Assembly (NCBI GenBank): GCA_001801405.1
Contig: MGXQ01000031.1
Location: forward strand, 1-19,693
DNA: 19,693 nucleotides
Reading direction: 5' to 3'
Origin: Gammaproteobacteria bacterium RIFCSPHIGHO2_02_FULL_42_13
GTDB taxonomy: Bacteria; Pseudomonadota; Gammaproteobacteria; UBA12402
This document shows, piece after piece, positions 1-8,128 of the stretch. The notes below the pieces were generated by a model. That model was not told the origin of the DNA. It was given only the letters and a program-made list of their open reading frames with translations, and did not search any database. The number at the start of each line of letters is the position of its first letter. Within the stretch, counting starts at the first letter, position 1. Both the position numbers and the translations under genes were made by a program.

Positions 1-123
1 GGGTTTCTAAAGGGGAGAGGCGAATCTCCCCTTTAGTCGCCGTTTGCGCGAATTTACTTCGCGCAGGCGATCAATAAAAGAAATAAAAATCCCCCGTCCG
101 CTTGCGGCGGGGATTTTTATTTA
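1..123. repeat. Family II composite hairpin repeat, copy 1 (cut by window edge)
   Basis: Three hairpin modules in a row. Module A (about 9-34) has arms AAAGGGGAGA and TCTCCCCTTT. Module B (about 36-71) is a nested hairpin: TCGCC/GGCGA enclosing GCGCGAA/TTCGCGC. Module C (about 85-119) has a CCCC...GGGG stem around the core CCGCTTGCGG, flanked by A-run and T-run, so it reads as a bidirectional rho-independent terminator. The copy at 16808-16926 is about 90% or more identical by eye. Module 0, seen in fuller copies, would lie left of the window edge. The right end contains the ychJ stop codon. Confidence 0.85.
85..122 (-). terminator. Terminator of ychJ formed by repeat module C
   Basis: On the minus strand a GC-rich stem (CCCCGCCG and CGGACGGGG around CAAG) is followed by a T-rich tract. 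The flanking A-run and T-run also pair, so the structure could stop transcription from either side. It begins at the ychJ stop codon and belongs entirely to the family II repeat. Confidence 0.65.
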
Positions 124-611
124 TAACAACATTTTTTATATTTTTTCCCGCTGCCACAAGGACAGGGATCGTTGCGGCCGACTTTGGCGGTTTCGCGTCG
201 GATGGGATCGTGCGAGGTTGTGGTTTCTTTACCATCGACATAATACCAATGACCATGTTCATGATGGAATTCGCTAGCTTCATGTAACATTTGTTCTTGA
301 TCGTTCGCCCTAAACCGTGCGATAAATTCTACAAAGCCAATCTTTGGATTGGTTTTATCTATTTCGCTTTTGACGATTGTTAATCCGAGCCATTTGGATT
401 GTGTTGCCCATTGTCGTGAACCCGGTAAATCAAAATCGGCCGCCGCTTTTCCTCTCATCGTGCGCACAATATAATCCATATTGGCTTGTGTGTAAGCGGT
501 ATAACGCGAACGCATTAATTGTTCGGGCGTTTCCGGTATTTTTTTGAGTTCGATAAAAGGTTGGCAGCAATCTGCGTAATTTTTTTTGGATCCGCATGGG
601 CAGGTGGTCAT
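117..611 (-). CDS. ychJ: YchJ-family SEC-C motif protein (UPF0225)
   Basis: 164-residue protein of the YchJ/UPF0225 family. A cysteine cluster at the N-terminus (CPCGSKKNYADCC, residues 4-16) and a C-terminal SEC-C zinc motif (PCPCGSGKKYKKCC) flank the YchJ middle domain, with the family's YTAYT stretch near residue 40. The molecular role of this family is not established; the SEC-C motif resembles the zinc-binding tail of SecA. I start at 611 rather than at an in-frame ATG 36 bases upstream, because the protein then begins MTTCPCG as relatives do and AAAGGAA lies about 10 bases upstream. It follows hemW by 14 bases and is the last gene of that operon. The stop codon, and probably the last lysine codon, lie in the family II repeat. 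Confidence 0.9.
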   Translation of the reverse strand: MTTCPCGSKKNYADCCQPFIELKKIPETPEQLMRSRYTAYTQANMDYIVRTMRGKAAADFDLPGSRQWATQSKWLGLTIVKSEIDKTNPKIGFVEFIARFRANDQEQMLHEASEFHHEHGHWYYVDGKETTTSHDPIRRETAKVGRNDPCPCGSGKKYKKCCYK

Positions 612-625
612 CGTGTATATTCCTT

Positions 626-1738
626 TTATATAAATAATTCCAAACAATCATTTAAAAACCGTTGGCCTAATAGTGTGGGCTGTAATCGATTATGGTCTAT
701 CTTAATAAATTCACGATTTTTAGCAATCTCTAATAAAGTATTTATGTCACTGATTGCCATACCGGTGCGCTCGCTGAATAAATTTAGTGGTACACCGTTA
801 GTTAGCCGTAAGGCATTCATCATAAATTCTAAGGGTAAATTTTGTGGCGAATAACTTTTTTCGACAAATTGATGCTCAAAATAGTGATCAAGATTTTTGG
901 TCTTTTCATATCGCGTGATTTTGCTCGTTGCATCCGTTGTTTTGCCGTGCGCGCCAGCGCCGATGCCTAAATAATCGCCGAATTGCCAGTAATTCATATT
1001 ATGCCGACAAGCGTAGCCTGGTAGACAATAAGCAGATGTTTCGTAGTGTTCATAACCAGATAACAGTTGTTCACCGGCCTCTTGTATTTCCCATAAGATC
1101 TCTTCAGCAGGACAGGCGGGTGGATGCAAAGCGAACGGGGTGTTGGGTTCCAATGTTAACTGGTACCAGGACAGATGTTCCGGACTAAATTGTAATGCCG
1201 TGCGTAAATCATATTGCGCATCTTCAATGGCTTGATTGGGCAAGCCGTGCATTAAATCAATGTTAATGTTTTTGAATCCTGCAAGTCTCGCCAGCTCAAT
1301 CGCTCGTTTCGCTTCATCAGCATGATGAATTCTGCCGAGTGCTTTTAACTTTTCATTTTGAAAACTTTGAACGCCAATTGACAAACGATTAATGCCTGTG
1401 CGATAAAAATCACTAAACTTTTGTTGTTCGGCTGTGCCCGGATTTGCTTCTATTGTGATTTCGATATTGGACTTGAATGAAATTATTTTTTCGATTTCAT
1501 TTAATAATAAATCAATGCTGTGTGCCGACAATAAGCTTGGCGTGCCGCCGCCAATAAAAATACTGGTTAATGGTCGATCTTGCACATAGTGTAAATCGTT
1601 TCTTAAATCTTCTAATAATGTCTCTATATAGTATTTTTCTGGAATTTGTTTTGTTTCTGTTGAATAAAAATCACAGTAAGGACATTTGCGTGCGCAGAAA
1701 GGGATGTGAATATAAAGTGAAAGAGGGAGAGCATGCAT
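626..1738 (-). CDS. hemW: HemW, radical SAM heme chaperone
   Basis: 370-residue radical SAM protein. The 4Fe-4S motif is C15-x3-C19-x2-C22 followed by D-F; the phenylalanine where HemN has a fourth cysteine marks HemW rather than the coproporphyrinogen dehydrogenase HemN. The SAM-binding IFIGGGTPSLL stretch follows near residue 60 and a HemN_C-like domain ends the protein. HemW family members are thought to bind heme and deliver it to respiratory proteins; many databases call them 'oxygen-independent coproporphyrinogen III oxidase-like'. The gene starts 3 bases after the upstream regulator's stop codon, so the two are surely co-transcribed. No strong ribosome-binding site is seen, which fits translational coupling. 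Confidence 0.93.
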   Translation of the reverse strand: MHALPLSLYIHIPFCARKCPYCDFYSTETKQIPEKYYIETLLEDLRNDLHYVQDRPLTSIFIGGGTPSLLSAHSIDLLLNEIEKIISFKSNIEITIEANPGTAEQQKFSDFYRTGINRLSIGVQSFQNEKLKALGRIHHADEAKRAIELARLAGFKNINIDLMHGLPNQAIEDAQYDLRTALQFSPEHLSWYQLTLEPNTPFALHPPACPAEEILWEIQEAGEQLLSGYEHYETSAYCLPGYACRHNMNYWQFGDYLGIGAGAHGKTTDATSKITRYEKTKNLDHYFEHQFVEKSYSPQNLPLEFMMNALRLTNGVPLNLFSERTGMAISDINTLLEIAKNREFIKIDHNRLQPTLLGQRFLNDCLELFI

Positions 1739-1741
1739 ATA

Positions 1742-2419
1742 TTATAATTGAATTTTTCTTCGATGCCAAATAATAGGCGCCGCGCCGACAAGCTCGACAT
1801 TATATAAAACGGGTTCGGCGACGGTTGTGTTTGGATTGATGCAGCTTAATGTGAATGTGTTTTGTCGGGGGCCCTTTTTAACTTTACGCAATAACAATTG
1901 CCCATCAGTTGTTTGCACAATGCAATCGGTGTTAATTAATTTTGAGAAATATTGTTTTGCAAGTTTGGCACCGGCGACGTAATCGCCAATAGCATAATAA
2001 GGCGACATTCCATCATCTTCAACGATTAAATCGACCGTGTTGCGATGATGATGTCGAAATAACTGTAATTCTTCAATAATTTCTTCTTCTTCATTATGGT
2101 CGGAAGAAGGGTTGATTTCTAATGTGGTATCGAATTTTTCAAGAATGCGTGGTCCATGTCCTAGGCCGTACATGAGCCACTCGTAAGAGCATAACACTCC
2201 TTCCTGAGCAGAAATTTTTAAAAATCTATTTGCACCTTTTTTGCTCAGCCCATGGGCGCGAGCGGTTTCCCAGCCCTTTAATGTGCTAACATTGATGCCA
2301 TATTTAGCTGCAACATCAACTCGTTCGAGGTTGGTTAATTTACGCAGACGTTTGAGCCGCGCGGCCTTTGCCTCCGGTGTTGATCGAGCATCCGTGATAT
2401 CTTGTGATTGCACTGCCAT
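1742..2419 (-). CDS. HTH regulator with catalytically dead LexA/S24-like C-terminal domain
   Basis: 225 residues. A helix-turn-helix sits near residues 31-55 (KYGINVSTLKGWE as recognition region), then an acidic linker (about 105-120), then a C-terminal domain with the peptidase S24/LexA-like pattern VEDDGMSPYYAIGDYVAG. In self-cleaving members this motif is GDSMxP; here the nucleophile serine position holds glycine (G137), and the lysine region reads LLLRKV. I infer a phage-repressor-like dimeric regulator that cannot autocleave. An AAGGAG site lies about 7 bases before the ATG. It heads the operon with hemW and ychJ and is divergent from csrA. Two palindromes in the shared upstream region could be its own operators. 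Target genes are unknown. Confidence 0.8.
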   Translation of the reverse strand: MAVQSQDITDARSTPEAKAARLKRLRKLTNLERVDVAAKYGINVSTLKGWETARAHGLSKKGANRFLKISAQEGVLCSYEWLMYGLGHGPRILEKFDTTLEINPSSDHNEEEEIIEELQLFRHHHRNTVDLIVEDDGMSPYYAIGDYVAGAKLAKQYFSKLINTDCIVQTTDGQLLLRKVKKGPRQNTFTLSCINPNTTVAEPVLYNVELVGAAPIIWHRRKIQL

Positions 2420-2454
2420 CTTGGCTCCTTTTCCTTAAATTCGCATAGTAGCAA

Positions 2455-2468
2455 CGTATTTTAATACG
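2455..2468. promoter_or_regulatory. Operator-like palindrome, site 1
   Basis: CGTATTTTAATACG is a perfect dyad (CGTATT-TT-AATACG) 36 bases upstream of the HTH regulator start. The same half-site recurs at 2505-2519, and both sites are followed by a similar AATCGG string. Two matched sites between a regulator and its divergent neighbour suggest autoregulation; this is inference. Confidence 0.5.
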
Positions 2469-2504
2469 AATCGGCAATATCTTACAACAACTTGAGAGAT
2501 AATT

Positions 2505-2519
2505 AATACATTTCGTATT
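2505..2519. promoter_or_regulatory. Operator-like palindrome, site 2
   Basis: AATACATTTCGTATT has AATAC/GTATT arms and shares the CGTATT half-site with site 1. It lies 50 bases from site 1 and just upstream of a possible csrA-side -10 box (TATACT, 2531-2536), where a bound repressor would block the -35 region. Confidence 0.5.
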
Positions 2520-2530
2520 AAAAATCGGAT

Positions 2531-2536
2531 TATACT
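2531..2536 (+). promoter_or_regulatory. Possible -10 box of csrA promoter
   Basis: TATACT, 5 of 6 matches to the sigma-70 -10 consensus, about 140 bases before the csrA start. No convincing -35 hexamer is seen at 16-18 bases; site 2 occupies that position. The implied 5' leader of over 100 bases contains only a weak GAGA...TCTC hairpin. Confidence 0.35.
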
Positions 2537-2675
2537 GGCTCACAGCCCATTTGGATTATTTTTGTTAAACGTTATGTCGAGAGAATGGTTTTCTCTATGC
2601 AACATATATGTAATTTACCATATTTATACGCATCCGCAAAAGCCATTGTCTTTACTATTACCGAGGAGATCTTAT

Positions 2676-2879
2676 ATGTTGATTCTAACACGTCGGAAAG
2701 GGGAGCGCGTCATTATTGGTGACAATATTGAAGTGACTGTTTTGACTATTTCGGGTAGCCAGGTGCGCGTTGGCGTGCAGGCGCCCAAACAAATCAGCGT
2801 GCATCGAGAAGAGGTTTATTACAAATTATTGAGCGCAAAAGGATTGATGTCGGAAAAGGATGAAAAAATTATTGTATAA
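2676..2879 (+). CDS. csrA: CsrA carbon storage regulator
   Basis: 67-residue CsrA/RsmA, an RNA-binding homodimer that controls translation and stability of mRNAs carrying GGA motifs in leader hairpins. The sequence is canonical: MLILTRRKGERVIIGD start with the RNA-binding LTRR in the first strand, and the GVQAPKQISVHREEVY segment whose arginine is the other key RNA contact. The start is set by homology and a GAGGAG site 7 bases upstream; the frame stays open further upstream to 2562 but that part has no CsrA similarity. The short tail after the core is normal. A LuxR-type HTH gene follows after 44 bases in the same direction. Confidence 0.96.
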   Translation: MLILTRRKGERVIIGDNIEVTVLTISGSQVRVGVQAPKQISVHREEVYYKLLSAKGLMSEKDEKIIV

Positions 2880-2923
2880 ATGATCTCGAAAAATTAGCCC
2901 ATTTTAGAGTAGGGATTTATTAC

Positions 2924-3205
2924 ATGACAGAAGACACTGGTATGGTGGTCGAGTTTGGCCGCTACAAATATCTTATGTTTTCAAAAAGGGAAGTTGAATG
3001 TATCTATTATTTAATTCGCGGTCTTTCGGCGAAGCAAATCGGTCGGGTTTTAAATTTATCCTCACGGACAATTGAAACGCATGTGTACAATATTAAAAAG
3101 AAAATAGGTGGGCAAAAAAAATCGGACATTATTTCATGGGTATTAGATGATCCGGGGTTTTACCAGAAGATTGTTAAGTTGTTTAAGATTCGTGAGGAAC
3201 GATAA
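2924..3205 (+). CDS. Stand-alone LuxR-type (GerE) HTH protein
   Basis: 93-residue protein that is essentially a bare LuxR C-terminal DNA-binding domain. The pattern FSKREVECIYYLIRGLSAKQ (residues 19-38) followed by a recognition helix in LNLSSRTIETHVYNIKKKIG matches the GerE fold. There is no room for a receiver or autoinducer domain, so activity would have to be controlled by expression or a partner. An AGGGA site lies about 10 bases before the ATG. It is likely co-transcribed with csrA, which makes a role in the same global switch plausible, though the sequence does not show it. Confidence 0.85.
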   Translation: MTEDTGMVVEFGRYKYLMFSKREVECIYYLIRGLSAKQIGRVLNLSSRTIETHVYNIKKKIGGQKKSDIISWVLDDPGFYQKIVKLFKIREER

Positions 3206-3222
3206 AATATGATCGGAATTCG

Positions 3223-3251
3223 TTGACACTTGAACCGACCTACGATTAAAT
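3223..3251 (+). promoter_or_regulatory. Sigma-70 promoter of the split tRNA gene
   Basis: A perfect -35 TTGACA (3223-3228), 17-base spacer, then TTAAAT (3246-3251) as -10. The tRNA begins 12 bases after the -10, leaving a leader of only a few bases. This gives the tRNA its own promoter, separate from csrA and the LuxR-type gene. Confidence 0.65.
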
Positions 3252-3296
3252 GTATATGAAATGGGCCCTTAGCTCAGTTGGTTAGAGCAGCGGACT

Positions 3297-3633
3297 TAAA
3301 GAGAAAACCTAAACTAAAGTGTATTTTAGCACGGTTATTTCTTATGGGTTGCTATAGAATAATGCGAAGATTTCCCCGCGGCTTGCTGCGAGGGACATGA
3401 GGGATCAATAAAATACTCCGTCCGCTTGCGGCGGGGATTTTTATAAAAATTGTTTTATAGTAGAATCTGTCAAAGTCGGTGAACGCTAATAATGTAAATT
3501 TAAGCTAATACCGAGCCAAGCTCTGTGAACTTAGAATTCAAGAGAAGGTGTAGAGACTGGATGGCAGACTCGTAAAGAGAAGGGACAGTCCAGACCACAA
3601 ACCGAAAGGGTGACGAAAGTCATGGTTGGTAAG
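3297..3633 (+). ncRNA. Group I self-splicing intron (IC3-like) in tRNA-Ile
   Basis: 337 nt ending in the expected G3633. The 3' half closely follows the Azoarcus tRNA-Ile intron: GTCAAAGTCGGTGAA (P3 5' strand), CCGAGCCAAGCTC, AAGGTGTAGAGACTG and a CAGTCCAG S element. P3 pairs 3476-3480 with 3510-3514. P7 pairs GACTG (3555-3559) with CAGTC (3586-3590), a compensatory change from Azoarcus GACUA/UAGUC. P8 is CTC/GAG (3569-3571/3577-3579). P9 is TGAC-GAAA-GTCA (3611-3622). The guide is UUAUGGGUU (3342-3350): GGUU pairs with exon GACU (U33 wobble to G3347), and UUAUG pairs with exon-2 CAUAA as P10. This fixes both splice sites. P1 extends into a long AU-rich stem. P2 is 3352-3359/3453-3460 and carries a foreign repeat. 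No endonuclease ORF. Confidence 0.9.
3364..3445. repeat. Family II repeat, internally deleted copy inside the intron P2 loop
   Basis: The left part (GCGAAGATTTCC then CCGCGGCTTGCTGCG) matches module 0 of the copy at 16765. The right part (GATCAATAAAA then the CCGCTTGCGG hairpin and GGGGATTTTTAT) matches module C of copies at 1 and 16808. Modules A and B are missing. It lies between the two strands of the intron's P2 stem, so it extends a peripheral loop and leaves the catalytic core intact. Confidence 0.8.
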
Positions 3634-3701
3634 CATAATCCGTTGGTCCTAGGTTCAAGTCCTAGAGGGCCCACCAGCTCTTGTCATTCATCACAAACAA
3701 G

Positions 3702-3820
3702 GAACGTCCATATTTTGGTGCTTTTGGGTGAAAAATCTCTTCAAAATGCTCATGTACTATCGTGTACACTCCGCTTTCTCATCGATTCTTCACCCAAAAT
3801 CATCCAAAATCTGAACGTTC
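3702..3820. repeat. 119-bp imperfect palindrome between tRNA and rpoD
   Basis: Left arm (3702-3732, starting GAACGT and ending TTTTGGGTGAA) and right arm (3789-3820, starting TTCACCCAAAA and ending GAACGTTC) are complementary with a few mismatches and gaps. An inner dyad TGTAC...GTACA (3753-3768) shares the same centre near 3761, and the intervening bases pair partly. It separates the plus-strand tRNA from the minus-strand rpoD end. A bidirectional terminator or 3'-end structure is plausible. It is unrelated to repeat families I and II. Confidence 0.7.
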
Positions 3821-3855
3821 TCCGTGTTTTAGGTTTTGCGGTGATATAGTTACGC

Positions 3856-5772
3856 CTACTCTTTTTTCTCTTCTGCCACTTCATCCAAAAAGCTCTGCAC
3901 AAGCTCTGATCGGCTGGGATGACGTAATTTGCGCAATGCCTTTGCTTCGATTTGTCGAATACGTTCGCGCGTGACATCGAATTGTTTGCCAACTTCTTCT
4001 AAGGTATGGTCGGTGTTCATGTCGATGCCAAAACGCATGCGCAGCACTTTTGCTTCGCGCGGAGTGAGGGTTTCGAGCACTGTACGCAAGGCTTCTTTTA
4101 AGCCGGTTGATGTTGCGGCATCTAGTGGCGATTCAACGGTCGTATCTTGAATGAAATCACCGAGTTTCGCTTCTTCGTCATCATTAATCGGTGTATCCAT
4201 CGAAATTGGATCGCGTGTGATGCGTAATACACGTTGTACGCGCTCAACGGGCATGTCCATAATTTTTGCTAGTTCTTCAGGTGTTGGTTCTTGGCCGGTT
4301 TCTTGCAATTTTTCGCGGACGATGCGCGTGATTTTATTAATTGTTTCGATCATATGTACGGGAATTCGGATCGTGCGTGCTTGATCTGCAATGGCGCGCG
4401 TAATCGCTTGTCGAATCCACCAGGTGGCATAGGTTGAAAATTTATAGCCGCGACGATATTCAAATTTATCGACCGCTTTCATTAAACCAATATTACCTTC
4501 TTGAATTAAATCCAAAAATTGCAAACCACGATTGGTATATTTTTTTGCGATTGAAATGACTAAACGCAAGTTAGCTTCAACCATCTCTTTTTTGGCGCGT
4601 CGTGCACGTGATTCGCCGATGGACATGCGCCGATTAATTTCTTTGATGTCCATGATGGTTAAATTCGTTTCCTTTTCAAGTTCGATTAATTTGCGTTGCG
4701 CGCGCAATATTTCAACGTCATAGCCTCTTAATGCATTTATGGTCGGATGATTTTCTTTTTCAAGTTGGTTTAACCAATCCAGATTGGTTGCATTTCGTGG
4801 AAACGAATGGATGAAATCTTTGCGCGGCATATTGGCTTTATGTACGCAATATAGCATCACTTTTCGTTCAAGATGACGAATGTCCGATAACATTTCGCGT
4901 AAACGTCGCATTAAACGCTCATATTGCCGCGAGGTCAATTTGAAATTCATGAAATGGTCAGACAACTCATTGCGTTTTTTAATAGCTATTTTATGTTGTC
5001 GAGTATATTTTCGTTCCGCTTTTATGGCGGCTTGATGCAATGCGCGTAATGTTTCAAATTTTTCTTTTGTTATCCCGGGGTCGGGGCCGTTGTCTTCAAA
5101 AGCGTCGTCATCTTTCGTTGCTTCTATGTCGTCATCGGGGATTTCTACTTCGATGAGCGGTTCCTCATGTTTTGCTGAATTTTTTGCATCGAGGGTTGCT
5201 AATAATTTTTCATCATCTTCAGGCGCGATAAAGCCTGTAATTAAATCGGTCAATCGACCTTCGGGATTTGCATTAATGCGGTCATATTCTTCCAGCACCA
5301 TGGTAATTGATTCAAAATGATGTGCCGCTGCTTTGAGCATCATACGAATGCCGTCTTCGATGCGTTTAGCAATAACGATTTCACCTTGGCGCGTCAACAA
5401 TTCTACTGAGCCCATTTCTCGCATGTAGGCGCGTACGGCGTCATGGCGTTCAGCACTTTTTTGTTTTGCAGCATCTTGATCGGCTAATGCGAGTGCTGCA
5501 TTGGCTGCTTCGATTTCTTCTTCAGTTGCAGCTTCGCCATTTTTAGCTAAATGCAAGATGCTCATGTCATCTGTTTCGGGGTTATAGACGCGAATACCCA
5601 TGTTATTGATGGTTTCGACAATATTTTCGAACTGATCGCTAGGCAAATCCGGGAGTATGTCTTGAATCTGCGTGGTAGTTAAATAGCGTTGTCTCTGAGC
5701 TAGCTCAGACAGTGATTCGCCATCTTCGGTTGCTTTTTGATTTAATTTGTCATTAATTAATGAGTCTGACAT
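3856..5772 (-). CDS. rpoD: RpoD, primary sigma-70 factor
   Basis: Housekeeping sigma factor, 638 residues from this start. Region 1.1 is near residues 15-60 (ELAQRQRYLTTTQIQDILPD); 1.2 follows (AVRAYMREMGSVELL); an acidic non-conserved insert precedes region 2. The -10 recognition helix shows FSTYATWWIRQAI, and the C-terminal region 4.2 helix (VTRERIRQIEAKALRKLRHP) reads the -35. An upstream ATG at 5796 is in frame but has no ribosome-binding site; ATG 5772 has AGG six bases before it, so I prefer it without certainty. It is the last gene of the rpsU-yqeY-dnaG-rpoD operon and has an extended -10 promoter of its own just upstream. Confidence 0.96.
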   Translation of the reverse strand: MSDSLINDKLNQKATEDGESLSELAQRQRYLTTTQIQDILPDLPSDQFENIVETINNMGIRVYNPETDDMSILHLAKNGEAATEEEIEAANAALALADQDAAKQKSAERHDAVRAYMREMGSVELLTRQGEIVIAKRIEDGIRMMLKAAAHHFESITMVLEEYDRINANPEGRLTDLITGFIAPEDDEKLLATLDAKNSAKHEEPLIEVEIPDDDIEATKDDDAFEDNGPDPGITKEKFETLRALHQAAIKAERKYTRQHKIAIKKRNELSDHFMNFKLTSRQYERLMRRLREMLSDIRHLERKVMLYCVHKANMPRKDFIHSFPRNATNLDWLNQLEKENHPTINALRGYDVEILRAQRKLIELEKETNLTIMDIKEINRRMSIGESRARRAKKEMVEANLRLVISIAKKYTNRGLQFLDLIQEGNIGLMKAVDKFEYRRGYKFSTYATWWIRQAITRAIADQARTIRIPVHMIETINKITRIVREKLQETGQEPTPEELAKIMDMPVERVQRVLRITRDPISMDTPINDDEEAKLGDFIQDTTVESPLDAATSTGLKEALRTVLETLTPREAKVLRMRFGIDMNTDHTLEEVGKQFDVTRERIRQIEAKALRKLRHPSRSELVQSFLDEVAEEKKE

Positions 5773-5822
5773 AGAATGCCTATAATTTTTTGTCATAAAA
5801 ACATAATAATGTTTCGCGCATC

Positions 5823-5831
5823 ATTATACCA
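5823..5831 (-). promoter_or_regulatory. Extended -10 promoter of rpoD
   Basis: On the minus strand the sequence reads TGGTATAAT: a perfect TATAAT with the TGn extended -10 motif. No good -35 is seen at 16-18 bases, as is common for extended -10 promoters. It lies about 50 bases before the preferred rpoD start and would give sigma factor transcription independent of the upstream operon. Confidence 0.6.
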
Positions 5832-5901
5832 AGTAGCGATCAACAATCCAGGGATCTCGTTTAAATAGGCTCATCCATGAGTTCTATCAGTATAGCAGGA
5901 T

Positions 5902-7626
<1,725 letters not shown>

Positions 7627-7639
7627 ACTTAATACCGTC

Positions 7640-7664
7640 GGTTAGGGTTCAGTCCAACCCTACC
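7640..7664 (-). promoter_or_regulatory. Hairpin in the yqeY-dnaG gap
   Basis: On the minus strand GGTAGGGTT and AACCCTAACC form a stem with a one-base bulge around a six-base loop. It is not followed by a T-run, so it is not a typical terminator. It lies a few bases before the dnaG ribosome-binding region and could lower dnaG expression or serve as a processing site. In E. coli the rpsU-dnaG gap holds a terminator that limits primase. Confidence 0.45.
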
Positions 7665-7666
7665 AT

Positions 7667-8128
7667 TTAGGATAACAAAGTTTTAATCTTTGCACTGACA
7701 TGCCCCATCTCTGCGCGGCCTTGAATTTTTGGTTTGAGAATTCCCATGACTTTGCCCATATCTTTCATGGTAGTTGCTTGCGTTTGTGTGATAGCGGTTT
7801 TGATCAGCGTATCAAGTTCGACTTCGGACAAAGGTGCCGGTAAATATGTTTGTATGATGGCGATTTCGGCTTCTTCTTTTTGGACTAATTCATTGCGCCC
7901 CGCTTGGGTAAACTGCGCGATGGAATCGCGACGTTGTTTGATCATTTTTTCGAGGATCGCCATGACTTGAGCATCATCTGCTTCGGTGTGCTCATGATCG
8001 ATTTCATGTTGACGAATGGCTGAAAAAATTAATCGAATGGCGCCAAGACGTTCTTTATCGTGTGCACGCAATGCATTTTTCATGTCCGTTTGAATACATG
8101 CTTTTAAATACGATTTATCCTCTGTCAT
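7667..8128 (-). CDS. yqeY: GatB/YqeY domain protein
   Basis: 153 residues. The family is related to the tail domain of the GatB amidotransferase subunit, which contacts tRNA, but the free-standing protein has no settled function. Recognisable family features are the N-terminal helix with KERLGAIRLIFSAIRQHEID, the KMIKQRRDSIAQF helix and the C-terminal MKDMGKVMGILKPKIQGRAEM segment. I start at ATG 8128, which overlaps the last codons of rpsU by 14 bases; the frame stays open to 8170 inside rpsU, but that part has no YqeY similarity. The position between rpsU and dnaG is the standard one in many gammaproteobacteria. Confidence 0.9.
   Translation of the reverse strand: MTEDKSYLKACIQTDMKNALRAHDKERLGAIRLIFSAIRQHEIDHEHTEADDAQVMAILEKMIKQRRDSIAQFTQAGRNELVQKEEAEIAIIQTYLPAPLSEVELDTLIKTAITQTQATTMKDMGKVMGILKPKIQGRAEMGHVSAKIKTLLS

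Larger units (their letters stand above)
3263..3676 (+). tRNA. ileX: tRNA-Ile(CAU), interrupted by a group I intron
   Basis: Exon 1 is 3263-3296 and exon 2 is 3634-3676, giving a 77-nt tRNA with encoded CCA. Acceptor stem GGGCCCU/AGGGCCC pairs perfectly, D stem is GCUC/GAGC, anticodon stem GCGGA/UCCGU, T stem CUAGG/CCUAG. The joined loop is CU-CAU-AA, anticodon CAU. I call isoleucine (lysidine-modified by TilS, reading AUA) rather than methionine because the body resembles gammaproteobacterial tRNA-Ile2 (same GGGCCCUUAGCUCAG start) and has C4-G69 and C5-G68, known TilS identity elements. From memory, E. coli ileX also lies next to rpoD. The intron lies between U33 and C34. A standard tRNA search could miss this gene because of the 337-nt interruption. 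Confidence 0.88.

Noticed and set aside
44..277. Small ORF starting MREFTSRRRS, also seen at 16851
   Set aside because: It is the translation of repeat modules B and C, with no ribosome-binding site, and it overlaps ychJ or mutL.
2562..2675. N-terminal extension of CsrA
   Set aside because: The frame is open upstream but the extension is unlike any CsrA, while the GAGGAG site directly precedes the canonical MLILTRR start.
3263..3676. Reading the split tRNA as tRNA-Leu(UAA) or tRNA-Ile(UAU)
   Set aside because: Those readings need an intron ending in U, C or A rather than the terminal G required by group I splicing. They also lose the matched P1 and P10 pairing, and the body lacks the long variable arm of tRNA-Leu.
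3610..3849. ORF covering the intron end, tRNA exon 2 and the palindrome
   Set aside because: It overlaps structured RNA and an inverted repeat and has no protein-like features.
5693..5710. TCTGAGCTAGCTCAGA palindrome as a family I member
   Set aside because: It lies in the conserved rpoD region 1.1 coding for LSELAQ, has a different core, and stands alone; coincidence of codons is the simpler reading.
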